A stretch of 64,000 nucleotides of DNA, from contig NHNU01000005.1 in assembly GCA_002785985.1 (NCBI GenBank), positions 434,001 to 498,000 on the forward strand. Reading direction: 5' to 3'. The position numbers were made by a program, and so were the translations under genes. This DNA is from Microcyclosporella mali (Eukaryota; Ascomycota; Dothideomycetes; Mycosphaerellales; Mycosphaerellaceae). This document shows positions 10,979 to 22,309 of the stretch, piece by piece (positions within the stretch are counted from its first letter, which is position 1; each line of letters begins with the position of its first letter). The notes below the pieces were generated by a model. The model made no database searches. It was not told where the DNA came from and was given only the letters and a program-made list of their open reading frames with translations.

Positions 10979-12540
10979 ATGCAACTCGCCAGGAATTTGC
11001 GTCTTCCAACGAACAGCCAGTCCCTCGCAGCCGTGTTCACAAGGCAAAAGCGAGCGATTTCAATCGCTCAGCTTGATGCGGCCAGAGATGGCCGCGAACG
11101 AGTCGTGGTTCTCGGCTCTGGCTGGGGAGGATACACAGTCTCACGCGAGCTGGACGCGAAAAAGTACCAGGTCGTTGTTGTCTCGCCCCGGTCGTACTTC
11201 GTCTTCACGCCTCTCCTCGCCGGAACATCCGTCGGCACGCTCGAGTTTCGCACCACCATGGAACCTATTCGGAGATTTCGCGATCGATTGATATACTACC
11301 AGGGCTGGGCAGATAAGGTTGACTTTGAGAGGAAGACGTTGACCATCGAAGAGGCCGTTGAAGATCCTAAGCCGACAAAGGCACTTACGTTGAACGATGA
11401 TATATCAGACGAACAAGAGCTGCAAAAGGAGAAGGCGTTGGCGCAGAAGGGCGAGCTGTTCAGTATGCGCTGGGATAAACTTGTCATTGCCGTTGGATGT
11501 TATGCTCAGGTGAGTCTCTGTGCATTGTTGTTGAAATGAATTATTCGTGGGCACGTCTAATCGCTTCGCAGACCTTTAACACACCGGGCGTGCGAGAGAA
11601 TGCCTTCTTTCTAAAAGACGTTGGAGATGCCAGAAGAATACGAAATCGCATTCTTTCCTGCTTTGAGATTGCCTCTTTACCGACCACGCCTGATCACATG
11701 AAGCGACAGTTCTTGAATTTTGCTGTGGTAGGTGGAGGACCAACTGGCATCGAATGGAGCGCTGAACTACACGACATGATCCACGAGGACATGACAAGAT
11801 TGCATCCCGATCTGATCCAATACGTTCGAATTACTGTGTACGACGTGGCACCGACAGTGCTTGGTATGTTCGACGAGAGCTTGTCCAAATATGCTATGAA
11901 GCATTTCTCGCGGAGCGGCATCGACATCAAGACTTCGCATCACATCAAAAGCCTCAGGCCGGGCGTTCCGAAGGGCCAGGAGGCCCCTCAAGGCGTGAAA
12001 GAAGGCGCTTCGCTGTATACGCTTGATCTAAAGGAAGAAGGTGAGGTCGCTGTGGGTCTTTGCGTGTGGTCGACAGGATTGGCCATGAACCCGTTCGTGG
12101 AGCATGAGCTGAAAGACAGAGTGAAGCGGCACGAACGTTCTGGCGCAATTATGACGAACGAGAGGCTCCAAGCGAAAGCCGCAAATGAGAGCGCGATCGC
12201 CGACGTGTACGCCATAGGAGACGCGGCAGTCATGGAGGGAACAGCATATCCAGCGACGGCCCAGGTCGCCAACCAAAAGGCTCGCTGGCTGGCGAAACGT
12301 CTCAATAAACATGACATCGACAGGAATGAATTCCAATACAAGGATCTTGGAGTCATGGCGTATGTTGGCAACAAGAAAGCCATTCTGCAATCTGGAAAGA
12401 GTGACATCTCCGGTTGGGTGGCGTGGATCATCTGGAGAGGCGCATACCTTACCAAGACCGTGAGTTGGAGGAATAGGATCCTGATTCCGGTGTATTGGGC
12501 TATCAATTGGGTCTTTGGGAGGGACGTGTCTAGATTTTGA
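10979..12540 (+). CDS. Alternative (type II, rotenone-insensitive) NADH dehydrogenase, mitochondrial
   Basis: Two exons, 10979-11509 and 11572-12540 (62-nt intron, GTGAGT..GCAG), encode 499 aa. The Arg-rich, Ser-containing N-terminus (MQLARNLRLPTNSQSLAAVF) looks like a mitochondrial presequence. The FAD motif VVVLGSGWGGYTVSREL sits at about residues 42-58, and the NADH-binding motif FAVVGGGPTGIEWSAEL at about 226. The tail with WRNRILIPVYWAINWVFGRD is the membrane-anchoring end typical of NDH-2. NDH-2 passes electrons from NADH to ubiquinone without pumping protons and bypasses complex I. No EF-hand insert is seen. Whether it faces the matrix or the intermembrane space (NDI or NDE type) cannot be told. 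Length matches the family. Confidence 0.94.
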
Positions 12541-12900
12541 GAACCTTGATGCGCCTGTATGTGAATACGAATGTACAAAAATAAAAACGCTTGGTGAACA
12601 TGAAAAGAACAAGAGTTCCGGAAACTGTCTTTACATGAACGTTCTTTGCTTGTCACGTTTGTCTCATCTCGTCACGTAGATGTAATCATTATGGGAAATA
12701 CACGGATCGCCGCGGTTGCGGGCCAGAAGACGCCTCTCCGTTACCTTCCGATTACCGCCAACCTCACACATGCGTCCAGCACGCTTTTGCCTTGACATCT
12801 GCTCTTCCATCACCTGTCATGATAACCAACATGAGTCCGTTGGCACCGTGAAGGTCGCATATACTCGGCCCAGCCCACTCTCCACCTTCACCTGCCCAAC
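12541..12900. other. Intergenic, 3' UTR of NADH dehydrogenase and promoter of DUF202 gene
   Basis: A 360-bp gap between two plus-strand genes. An A-rich caaaaataaaaacg stretch near 12576 is a plausible polyadenylation region for the upstream gene. Nothing else is recognised. Confidence 0.5.
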
Positions 12901-13380
12901 ATGTTCCGCCGCTTCATCCTCCCACTCTTCCACACCCCAGAGCTCAAAAACAGCGGCTCTCTCGCCCGCGACCTCCTCGCCAGTGAGCGCACTTTCCTCG
13001 CCTGGGCCCGTACGGGACTCGGTTTCATCGCGCTGGGCGTAGCTCTCGAAAAAGTCGAAGCTTTCGCCGCAATCTCTCCGACCCTGCTTCACCTGGAAGA
13101 TGGCCGGACCAAGATCGCCGCTGGAGTGATGGTCGCGAGCGGAAGCTTGTGCGTGGGACATGGGACGCTGAGATACTTTAGCACGATGAAGTCGTTGCAG
13201 AGAGGCATGTTTCGGCCGAATGTGGCTGGCATCACGTTGGCTAGTGCGACCTGTATTGGCATTGCTTTCGCGGGGACACTGTTGGTTTTGGAGAACGATG
13301 GTGGAAGACATAAGGGAGAGATGAGGGAGGGATCGGGTGCACCGTGGCAAAGACTTTTTCGGGACGACAGCAAGAAATGA
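12901..13380 (+). CDS. DUF202 (YidH-like) small membrane protein
   Basis: Single exon, 159 aa. It carries the DUF202 signature LLASERTFLAWARTGLGFIA at about residues 26-45, followed by three predicted membrane helices: the signature helix, one around AAGVMVASGSLCVGHG, and one around GITLASATCIGIAFAGTLLV. The tail is short, charged and polar. DUF202 proteins are widespread in bacteria and fungi. The fungal family also includes the VTC1-like domain and is associated with vacuolar or other inner membranes, but no biochemical function is assigned to this stand-alone type. Start chosen at the first ATG, which gives the usual short N-terminus. Confidence 0.85.
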   Translation: MFRRFILPLFHTPELKNSGSLARDLLASERTFLAWARTGLGFIALGVALEKVEAFAAISPTLLHLEDGRTKIAAGVMVASGSLCVGHGTLRYFSTMKSLQRGMFRPNVAGITLASATCIGIAFAGTLLVLENDGGRHKGEMREGSGAPWQRLFRDDSKK

Positions 13381-14065
13381 GACAGCTATCTGGTCTACCT
13401 GATCCGGACTCTGAGAGTGAGAACTCGCCAGGATATCAGGATACATCTCAGCATATAAGGCGAGCCTAGGCCACCTGGCACTTGACTCGTAGCATCTTCC
13501 GAGAGGAAGAAGCATTGCGACCTGGCGGATGACAGCCGGCAGCTCTCTACCCGACCCTATGACCAGGATTGAAAGCGCGCAGAAAAGAGCCAAAACGAGA
13601 AACCTCACCAATACTCAGTATGGGTAAGGCCAAGAGGAAAGTCGTCGGCAGAGATGATACACAATCATCAATCTGTTTCGCTGCTTTCTAGGAGGTCTTT
13701 CGAACCGAACGTTGTTGGCGGAGGTCGTATGCGGAGTTGACGTAGAATATTGGGCCTCCTAAGCCATTCTACTGCTCACCAATCAAGAAACTTGTGTATT
13801 CTGTGATTGGATGGAAGTCAATGCGCTAGAGTCCATTATATAGCTTATTTGCGGGCCGCAGGCGGGAAGGAGAGCTAAAGAAGTTGAAGTGAAAGTGGAA
13901 TTGAGGATTTGCATGTGGATCTTGGCATGCCCTGCCACATTCGACGACAGTCTCCTGCTCTTGGTTATTGCACTGCACTGCTGGTACGACGAGCTGAGAA
14001 CGTGCCTGTCATTTCCTGAAACGCTTCGTGCTTTGCCTACAAGAAGCTCTCTACCTGCTTATCCC
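13381..14065. other. Intergenic between convergent genes
   Basis: 685 bp between the DUF202 stop and the nucleoside hydrolase stop; it holds both terminators. No gene or repeat is seen. Confidence 0.6.
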
Positions 14066-15280
14066 TCAAGCTGAGTATGTTGATTCTCCACCCCAAAAAT
14101 GCTCATCAGTACCGAGACAACTCGGATTATTCGGATCATAAGCATACATCTGCGTTAGCAACCCAGCCACAGATGTGTTAGTCACCCCTTCTGCCAACTC
14201 TAACCAATGCTGATTCGTGGTTCTACTATCGTCAACCCAAGCATTCTCCCCGCTCGCCACTTCGAAAGAATTATACCCACGCTGATTCGCATACGCAAAA
14301 GGCGACCTCATCCCCAGCTTCGCAAATCCTTCCAGACCGAGAATGCCGTACAGAACAGTAAGAGGATCCCAGCTCTCTCTTACGGTGCGGCAACGACCAT
14401 TATACCACTCATACGCGGCGAGCACTGGGGAATCCGCAGGAGCGAGCTTGCGCAAGCGTTGACCAGAGAAGATCTTTTTGCCGAACTCGTAGCCGGAAAA
14501 AGTAATCGAGACGGTCTTCGGCCAAAGCTGGAGCACAGTGGAAGTGGCCTGGGGATCGCTGCCAGCGAAATTCCACTCCCAGCCTGATGGGTATCGGCCT
14601 CCCATAACGACCAGTTCCCGCACTTTCGACGCGATTAGCTCAGGACCGTCGATGGAATCCAGGAGAGCTGCGAGGTTTGTAAGAAAGCCGATGGACATGA
14701 TCGTCACGGAGTCATCATCCGCAGATGCAAGGATTGATCGGTAAAGGTCTAACGGGTCAGGAGTCTGCGCTGCGTTTTCGAGAGGTCGTGGCCAGTTGTG
14801 AGCTACCTTGCTGGCGAACTCCCCACATCTAAATTTGTCAACTGTTGGCATTACCGAGGATTCCTGGAGCATGTATCGACTTACACGTAAGTTCGTCGGT
14901 CAAAGAATGTGTCGTTCGTAAGCGGCCTGAGAGCGGCAACGGGGACGTGCCCATTGCCAAAGTAGGTATTGACTGCCTATGAGCGACGATAAGCAAGGAG
15001 CTCCTGTGAACGCTGGCGAGTCCATTACACTCGTAGCCAACGATCCATACTTTGAGTTTGTATTGATCATCATCGCCTTCATATCACAGAGACCGCAGTT
15101 GTGTAGGATATTGGCGATGGCTAGCGCTCCGACATCATCACAATCCGTCATGATGTCTGTGTCGAGAATGACTGGCTTCGCATGATAAGTTGCATTGGGT
15201 GCTGCGAAAGCCGATCGAGACAACAGCAGTATGGCTGAGAGCAGCCACAGCTCGAAACAACCCAATATTGTTTTGCCCAT
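14066..15280 (-). CDS. Secreted inosine-uridine preferring nucleoside hydrolase
   Basis: Three exons, 15029-15280, 14885-14976 and 14066-14828, with introns of 52 and 56 nt, encode 368 aa. A clear signal peptide (hydrophobic WLLSAILLLSRSAFA, cleavage near AFA/APN) precedes the Ca2+-binding Asp cluster VILDTDIMTDCDDVGALAIA. Splicing produces LATSAVNTYFGNGHVPVAALRP and TYVCGEFASKVAHNW, both as expected for the family. Later motifs include SIGFLTNLAALL, VVMGGRYPSG (conserved MGG) and ESWDPLTVLY, with the conserved late Asp. The enzyme splits the N-glycosidic bond of ribonucleosides. The secreted form would salvage purines or pyrimidines outside the cell; substrate preference is not readable. The first intron uses a GTAATG donor, which is slightly unusual. 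Confidence 0.92.
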
Positions 15281-16592
15281 ATTTTGTGTGATTGGAAGCC
15301 TATCTCAACACGAGGAAACACCTTGGGTCTTTCCTCGATGTGATGTGACGTAAGTAGGCTTGGCGAGCAGATAGAAGACAGAAGTGTAACCCTTATATGT
15401 TATCAAGTGCGCTATGAACTTCTACTGGCAGCGTGGACGATGACGAGAAAGTCCTTATCCGCGCAAAAGCTCGATTACCTAGTGACAGTCTCGATCGTGT
15501 TCCACGAGCTCTGACTGATTGGCGACAGCCAAGAGAAATGCTGTGTGCCGTCGGGGCTGACGCCGAACCATGATGGAACTATACCAAAGCCTGTGTGGTA
15601 AGACATCACGAGGTGCCAGAAGGAGACCAGGGACCATCTGTATCTTCAAGTTACCTACCATCGAGCAAGCCATCACGGCACTCGAATGAACGTGGTAGCT
15701 CTGCGACAGCTACAGATGCATGCTTTACATACTAGATGTGGCGTGCTATTCATCCCTGCTTCGGTCCGGATCGAACGTGTCTGATACGGCGCCATGTACT
15801 CAACTGTGGGTAGGGCCATACACCCTGGTGGAGTTGTAAGCATGGCGCTCGAACCTTGGTTTAGCCGTATATATGGAATCAGGTGGAAAGTGTCGCAGGA
15901 AGAGCGCGAAGGAACGACAAGAAAAGACACCTAACGCAAGAACCAAGATCCTAGCAAGCTGACCACCTTGTTGAGAGATATACGAGAACACCAAAAGGCA
16001 CGCCGCAGGGAGAACATCGGTCGACGTCGACCGTTCATCTGGTAGAGTGTAGGGAACAAGGGGAAGGAACATGAAGCTCAAGACAAAGCTTGGCCACTAC
16101 CCCGCAACAAGCTAGTCTGCATTGGGCTGCGTCTTCCCTCGTGTCTCTAGAAAGTAGACAACCCGTCTGCCTTGCAATCCACTTTCGAGAGACTCTGCAG
16201 CCACTTCACAACACGTCGACTGACCGATCATACCATCGACCGATCTCTCCCACCACCACAAGCACCACAACTCCCAGAAACCACCGCGTCTACCTCTCAT
16301 CGATCCCCGATCCGCCGTGACGTAGCTGTTCCCTGACGACCCGGAGTCTCGGGAAACGCGCGCCATCATCGACGACAGCTTACGAACCTCCCATCCCTTT
16401 CCATTCCTTTCACTCATACGAGCTTGAGGGGGACCGATCATTGGCCGATAAGACTAGATAGCAGCAGCGGTGAAACGTGCTCTAGCGGGCTGCATCTGGC
16501 CTCGCGACAGCATCTCTTCTAGGAGCTCTGCAGATTCCGTTGCATATACTGCGCCTTAGGAACACACCCCTGAGTTCTCGCTTTCTCTCGCA
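15281..16592. promoter_or_regulatory. Divergent promoter region, nucleoside hydrolase / uncharacterised gene
   Basis: 1.3 kb between divergent starts. On the minus strand a TATAAG-like box lies at 15392-15397, about 112 nt before the nucleoside hydrolase ATG, a plausible TATA element. The pyrimidine- and CCACCA-rich stretch at 16200-16590 looks like a long 5' leader of the plus-strand gene. No gene is supported. Confidence 0.45.
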
Positions 16593-17464
16593 ATGGCCGA
16601 AGAAAACCCCACCGCACCGCCCCAAAACCGCACACGCCGCTCCTCCTTTGCCGGCGAAACCTTTGCCAATCTATTCGGCAACGGTCATCGTGGCTCTGTG
16701 TCCCGTACATCGAATGAAGGAAACAACGGCAATATGAACAACCAACCACAATCGTATCCTGGCCCCATCACGACTGCTGCTGCCCAGGCACAGCGAAGGC
16801 GGCTGTCGCTGACGACGCTGGGTCTTTCTGGCTCGCCTAACGGAACCACGCCTTTCGGCTCATACAACGGCCGGCGAGACAGCTATAATTCGCGCGATAG
16901 CATCGACGAATCTGCCATTGAAGACGATCCTGCTCCAGCTGAGCCTACACCACAGACGCCGTTTGCTCGGCGTGTGAGCTTTGGAGCCAAGGCACTGAGA
17001 GATGTAAAGGCTGGTGGAGGCAACTCCCCGCCTGGACAGAATGGTGGGCATACTTCTGCATCTCCTCCAAATGGCACGCAGAAAGCATCCAGTGGGACAA
17101 TCTCTTCCCGAGATGCAAAGGGTAGAGGTTTGTCTTTTGTTGCATCCATCTTCCCTGCTCCCCTTCGTCACTTCACTCACGTCGCTATTGATCGAGGGCA
17201 GGACATCCATGCTGATCTACGATGCTTTTAGGTTCAGAAGGATTCAACTGGTCCGACAACTTCCGCACTCGCGCTGAGCGCAGCACCTCCATCGTTGGTG
17301 GCATGAACGGTATGCCCAACGGTGCTGGGCGCGCTGCTCATGGCCGAGCTCAGAGCGTTGCGGTCATGGAGCCTCCAACACGCGAAATGCCGAAACCAAA
17401 GGAGCAAGTCCGTCCAGACCACTTTCAAGAGCGTATCCTCAAGGGGGATTTCTATATGGACTAG
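16593..17464 (+). CDS. Conserved fungal protein of unknown function, phosphosite-rich
   Basis: Two exons, 16593-17127 and 17232-17464, joined by a 104-nt intron (GTTTGT..TTTTAG), give 255 aa. The product is polar and probably disordered. It has several short basic-Ser blocks of protein-kinase-A type (RRSSFAGETF, RRRLSLTTLG, RRDSYNSRDS, ARRVSFGAKA) spaced along the chain, then GFNWSDNFRTRAERS just after the splice and a sharply ended tail QERILKGDFYMD. The tail and the GFNW block have the look of short linear motifs conserved between ascomycetes. No enzyme domain, signal peptide or membrane helix. I know of no assigned function; it may be a kinase-regulated scaffold or adaptor, which is inference. 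Confidence 0.75.
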
Positions 17465-18194
17465 ACACACCCAGCAGTGACGAGAACGACAAATTATCTT
17501 TGGCATCATGACACGATACGACGATCACGTAAGCACACCTGGCTTGACAATGCAAGGCAGACTTCAGTCTATGCCTACCCAATAGCAACGTCATCTCTCT
17601 ACTTGGCGGGAAGACCGGTACGGCGTTTATAACGACTTGATGAACGGAATTGACCAGTGAGCGGACCTTTCCCCGGATGGAAGCTTGGTCCGAGTGCGCG
17701 AAAACATGGCAAATTTTTGGTAAGGCGGGAATGGCAAAAGCCTGCGGGTGATTGGCGGCGAACATGTGAGGAAGGCTTGTATGTACGATTATGGTTAGTG
17801 AGGAGGACGAAACCTCGCACAGCAGGTAGATGATGGCTCTGCGCAAATTGAAAGACCGAAGAGTCGACTTCTGAGAAGTCTAAACAATGTTGTCTTGCAC
17901 TTTTCTTTTATAGTAGTACACATCTGAGAAGAGCGGTCAGTGGCTATGTCTACAATACAATTTGCCGCATGGGGCGGGTCTCGCATCTGAACACCTTTGG
18001 ATCAACATGATGACGCTGTGCCAGGACTCGAAAGAGTCTGTTATTGCTCCACAATTGAAGCCCAAGTGCTTGCTCAAGACGTGTGTCCTAGCGCTAGTCT
18101 GAGGTGGACAATCCATCCTTTCTTCCACTTGGCGAGGTTGTAATGCTTCGATTTGAGGCTGCTCTTCAGATGTTGTGGCTCATTCTCGTCGACA
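17465..18194. other. Intergenic between convergent genes
   Basis: 730 bp holding the 3' ends of both neighbours. No supported gene or repeat. Confidence 0.6.
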
Positions 18195-19251
18195 TCAAAT
18201 GAACTGATTGAGAGTCTTCGCTTCCACGGGAGTGTTTGCTTCTACGACACCCCAATCCACTGCGTTCCACCACTTCTCCAGGTAATTTCGCTTCCCGAGC
18301 AAGCCTTCGTCGTACATGTACGTGTGCTCCCACGTGCTCACACACAGGACCGGCATGACGCTCGTGCCTCCCGGAGGAAGCTTTGCAGCTTCTTTGCCGC
18401 CCGCGCTATATGTTCCAAATGCCCCAGCAGTGTTCGCCACGGATTGGAGATGTTGGTTGTTCAGGTAGTCCTGGTATGAATTTGAGTTGTTCGAGGCCAT
18501 GTCGATGCCTTGCTGACGGTAGCCAGCTTCGGAGTAGGGTGTCCCCGCTCCGTATGTGGTGAGGATCCGCCAGTTTCCATCCCGACTCATGCGTGAAGAG
18601 TTTGCTGGTGAACCAGCATTTCCTACATTCCGCGCCCACACCAGCCAGACGTATCCCGGACCGAACATGGCAGCAGCGGTGTCGAGCATGGTGTAGCGTA
18701 AGGTGTCTATGCTTCCAAATGTCCTCGTCAATGACTCTTGCAACTGTGGCACCTTTGCGAGCTCCAGGGGAGCGGACGCGAGAGTGGAGAAGAATTGGTG
18801 GTTATTGTGGGCGGCGCTAGCGTAGTTGAAGAGGCTGGCGTTCATCGGATCGCGGGCGAACATGATGGCGAGGTTTTTCGGCGACATATTCTCGATTGGC
18901 TCGCCTGCGGTCAGCTCGTTGAGCTTCTGAACCAGCATCGTCTGGTACTGAGTCCAAGCGATGTTGTAGCCATCCCGGTGGAAGAGGCCGGGCACGCCCT
19001 CTCTTGTAAAAGTCTCATCGTACGCGAGGGGAGGGACGTGGTGTATACTGCGGCGCTGTTGTCGCTGCTGCTGGCGTATCGATGCGGTCTTGGTCTGTCT
19101 GAGGATCGAGGAGCGTGTCTAAGAAAGGGAGTGTGTCAGTTCAGTACTGCCATGCGTGAATTGATGCGGCGATCCTCACGCAAGACGGGCAAGTCCACAG
19201 GCCTTGCGACAGGCTGCCCGTAGGTCGCGACAGTATTCGTCTCGTGATCAT
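18195..19251 (-). CDS. Mitochondrial small-subunit ribosomal protein with Fe/Mn-SOD fold (mS42/mS43; Rsm26/Mrp1-like)
   Basis: Two exons, 19180-19251 and 18195-19118 (61-nt intron), give 331 aa. The Arg/Ser-rich N-terminus (MITRRILSRPTGSLSQGLW) followed by Gln/Arg repeats looks like a mitochondrial presequence. The body aligns by eye with the Fe/Mn superoxide dismutase fold: FNYASAAHNNHQFFSTL corresponds to the second metal-ligand helix, and VSTWEHTYMYDEG to the D-x-W-E-H-x-Y motif. In the latter the ligand Asp is replaced by Ser, and the first-helix His is also absent (FHRDGYNIAWTQYQ), so it is unlikely to bind the metal or act as an SOD. In yeast such degenerate SOD-fold proteins are the mitoribosomal 37S subunits Rsm26 and Mrp1. 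Which of the pair this is cannot be decided here. Confidence 0.87.
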
Positions 19252-19769
19252 GGCGACTGATATGAGGGATAGCAGAGATGGGGCGGACGGTCGTCAAAGT
19301 GGTCGCATGCATTGAACTTTCTAGTGGCCACAAGTCATGGCGTCAAAGGACGACTTCTGGCGGGCCGATTGAGACCACTCGTTCCACGCTCGTCTTCGTC
19401 CCTGAAACACCACGGCGCCAACATCACTCCACTCCGTCTAGACAATGTTGACTCTGCCTTACTGCAGCCGCTGGTGTTCCCACCAAATGCTGCTATTCTC
19501 ATCCACTCAACTACTTGACTGTGGGCGCATCCTCGACACGTTCACTCTGGCTTCCACTTCACGTCCGACAACACGGTAAGACCTGTCTTGTTTGCGATCG
19601 CGCTGTTCATCTGTCTTTCGTTCCTCTATTATTTCGTCGCTGGCCGATTTTCCTACTCTTAATCTTCTTGTCACTTTCTTCGCGCGTGGCCGTTGAGCAG
19701 CCTTCTTTTTATAATTCAGCATTACGATACCCGCCGCTGCCTTTCGTAGCAGCAGCATTTCCTTCAGTC
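19252..19769. promoter_or_regulatory. Divergent promoter region, mitoribosomal gene / Cys-rich membrane protein
   Basis: 518 bp between divergent starts. The open frame of the plus-strand gene extends back to 19515 but contains no ATG before 19770, so this part is treated as 5' leader. Pyrimidine-rich near 19600-19680. Confidence 0.5.
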
Positions 19770-21437
19770 ATGTTGGTGTTTCTCTCCACAGTCTCGTGTT
19801 TCCTGCAACTGGCTTCTGGACGAGCTGTGCCGATCCCGGATGCGCTGGACGCATCCCAATACGACGCCTCCAAGCACTTCGACGACCTCTGGCATATTAC
19901 AAAGCGAGCCGATACCTGCAGAGGAGACGCGTCCCTCAACCCGTGTGGCAGCGACTTTCCCTCAGACTTCTGCTGTGGCGCCAATACCCAATGCTTACTG
20001 CTCAACACTACCGCCTCCGTCACGGCCGCCCTCTGCTGTCCTGCTGGTCAGGACTGCCAGAATATCGCCACCATCTCCTGCGATCAGAGTCTACAGAATG
20101 CTACGAGCAATCCTACCAGCCCACTTCATGCTGATCCAACGATACCTCTTGCGACTTGCGGCAATGCTTGTTGTCCGATGGGATACTCATGTCAGGCTGG
20201 AGCATGCAAAATGCAGGCAGCCGCGCCCAGTTCCGCATCCACTGCAACGACAATTGCTCTGCCAACTGCTACAGATTCAACCTCGACCTCGTCAGCATTA
20301 ATCACCAGCGCGAGCACCTCCCCTACTGCTGCTGCGCCTGCCGCTGCTTCGCTCGAAAGCGCCACAGACGTGTCAGGGTCTCATCCTTTTTCTGGGACCT
20401 CTTTCGCTGCCGGATTTGTGCCTGGGATCTTTTTAGGCGCCCTCGTTGCAGCAGGGCTAGTTCTGTGCATGCTTCGTCGAGGAAGGAGAAAGTCCAGCAC
20501 TTACATGCGCGAAAAGCACTACTCTTCTGGTCGAGATACACTGACGGATCTTGGCCCGGAAGTTGATCGGCGACCAAGGGTGCATGGACGTTCGATCTCA
20601 GAGCCCACTGTGGATAATAGCCTGGGCCATCGCACTGAATTCCTGAACTCGTCGCCATCCCACGACGGACAGCGCGCAGATTCGGATGCCGCCACCAATC
20701 ATGGTGTGCATCATCACGCAAATGGGACGACAACACCAGGGACTCAGCAAGAGCAGCCGCTGCGGAGCAAAGGGTGGCTTTCGCGTTCGCCATTCATGAA
20801 CTACGCCTCGTCACCTATTCCGACGCAATCTCCTGTCCCGACGCATCTCAAGCGAGGAACACTGTCGTTCCAGATTAGTCCGGTGCGAGCCTTGAGGAAG
20901 CAGAGAAGCATGCACTCCCTTCGCCGCCATATGACAAACGCTTCAGGTCGGAGCAAGCGGCCTGATTTAAGTCGAAGTGGAAGCACTGAGACGATTCAGG
21001 TGCTGATGGACACCCCTGATACGAGACCAAAGATGGCGAATGGATCCTTTCCTTCAGTCTCGAGGCAAGTCCACGTACAGACGCAGCCACATACACGCCC
21101 TCCTCAGTCTGCCACAACATGGGCAACGACAAGTGAGTCGTCAGACAACGATTCCACGCCTATCGAGACCGAACCGAATTCGTACACACCCACACGCCCA
21201 GGGCGTAACAGTGATATGACAAATGTCGGGGCTACATTGCAGAGTCCCTACACTCCCAGCAACTATCCTAACACTCGCAACAACGCCGACCAGACGAATA
21301 TGTTACAGATACCAGGCAACGACAGGAACTCGATGTGGCGACAGACGGCAGCGACGACATTTAGTGGCATGATGGAGAAGGCGGGCTTCAGGAAGTCATT
21401 GCTGATGGGCCCAGATCCACGGGAATGGAACAAGTGA
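19770..21437 (+). CDS. Single-pass membrane protein with Cys-rich ectodomain and long cytoplasmic tail
   Basis: Single exon, 555 aa from the first in-frame ATG. Residues 1-18 form a signal peptide (MLVFLSTVSCFLQLASGRA). The luminal or extracellular part (about 20-150) has some 16 cysteines in two groups, including NPCGSDFPSDFCC and CGNACCPMGYSCQAGAC, with N-glycosylation sequons. A Ser/Thr/Ala-rich stalk (150-210) leads to one membrane helix (about 212-235, GFVPGIFLGALVAAGLVLCM) followed by a basic stop-transfer RRGRRK. The ~320-residue cytoplasmic tail is polar with many Ser/Thr-Pro sites. The architecture resembles fungal cell-wall sensors (WSC/MID2 type), but the Cys pattern is not a WSC domain I recognise. 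The CCP-x-G-x-x-C arrangement is common in uncharacterised ascomycete surface proteins. Function unknown; a surface sensor is inference. Confidence 0.82.
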   Translation: MLVFLSTVSCFLQLASGRAVPIPDALDASQYDASKHFDDLWHITKRADTCRGDASLNPCGSDFPSDFCCGANTQCLLLNTTASVTAALCCPAGQDCQNIATISCDQSLQNATSNPTSPLHADPTIPLATCGNACCPMGYSCQAGACKMQAAAPSSASTATTIALPTATDSTSTSSALITSASTSPTAAAPAAASLESATDVSGSHPFSGTSFAAGFVPGIFLGALVAAGLVLCMLRRGRRKSSTYMREKHYSSGRDTLTDLGPEVDRRPRVHGRSISEPTVDNSLGHRTEFLNSSPSHDGQRADSDAATNHGVHHHANGTTTPGTQQEQPLRSKGWLSRSPFMNYASSPIPTQSPVPTHLKRGTLSFQISPVRALRKQRSMHSLRRHMTNASGRSKRPDLSRSGSTETIQVLMDTPDTRPKMANGSFPSVSRQVHVQTQPHTRPPQSATTWATTSESSDNDSTPIETEPNSYTPTRPGRNSDMTNVGATLQSPYTPSNYPNTRNNADQTNMLQIPGNDRNSMWRQTAATTFSGMMEKAGFRKSLLMGPDPREWNK

Positions 21438-22309
21438 GGAGATCCATGTCTATTCGTTGCTCGGGTGAGGAACAGCGTTGAGTACGCTTGATCATGCAGC
21501 AACATATATCAGGAGATGTCGCTGACTGCCACGAGGAATGCTGGCAGGCCACACGACGTGCACGTCAAACACTGTTCATGCTTGGTAACCAGAAGCCGTA
21601 ATTGTACGAGAGCTCGAGAACAATAGCATTGTGATTCAAGCGCCCATGTTTCGCTCTTCCGTCACTCATGCTAGACTTGAAGGTATCTCGAATGCTCCCA
21701 GCATTGCCATGGCTTGCCACTGGCCTGCATAACACCCCGAAAACGGCAATACCAAGACAGAACTCAGTCGAAAGCTCAGGAAAGTTTAGTGGGCTGTATT
21801 TGGTAGGAAACGAGACAGCTCTCAATACATCTCGCCATGCGGTCGCTCGTGGGCGGCTTCAACCAACCAGCGAGCGAAATGGCCGGCGCTGGCTGGCCCG
21901 AGCAAGCATGTTGGCTGTGAGCATCGAAGTCTGGGCTGCTGGATGGAGGGGCAACACTGCAACAGCATTTGCCTTTCGTCGTGATTCTTCCAAGGGTCGA
22001 AAAGCGGGGCCATATATGGAATCTGACCAATGATGAGGCGGCAGATGTAAAGACTAACCCAAGTAAGTCTCTCGCACCGAGCCAGCGAGCTCATTCATGT
22101 CGCTCGGTGCTGGTCCGAGCGTCAATCCCAGACTTCCCGCATTACGTCCACGCGGGGTTCTCGATTCGCAATTGCTTCGATGGTAATACCTAATGCCTCC
22201 TCCTCGCTCCTTTGCCTTCTTCCGCCTGAAACATTCTACCTTAAACCTCTCCATCTCTCTCCATCACACTCCTTTCATCCACAAACGACCACTACACAGT
22301 TCTGCAATC
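21438..22309. other. Intergenic, promoter of katG
   Basis: 872 bp between two plus-strand genes. A ccatatatgg palindromic TATA-like element lies at 22011-22020, rather far (about 290 nt) from the ATG. The last 110 bases are C/T-rich, as in highly expressed fungal genes. No gene seen. Confidence 0.5.

Noticed and set aside
15673..16441. Minus-strand frames upstream of the nucleoside hydrolase
   Set aside because: Low-complexity, no family resemblance, in a region better explained as promoter and 5' leader.
18195..19251. Annotation as active mitochondrial superoxide dismutase
   Set aside because: At least two metal ligands are missing; a mitoribosomal SOD-fold protein fits better.
19515..19769. 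85-residue N-terminal extension of the Cys-rich membrane protein
   Set aside because: No ATG in it, and it would bury the signal peptide inside the protein.
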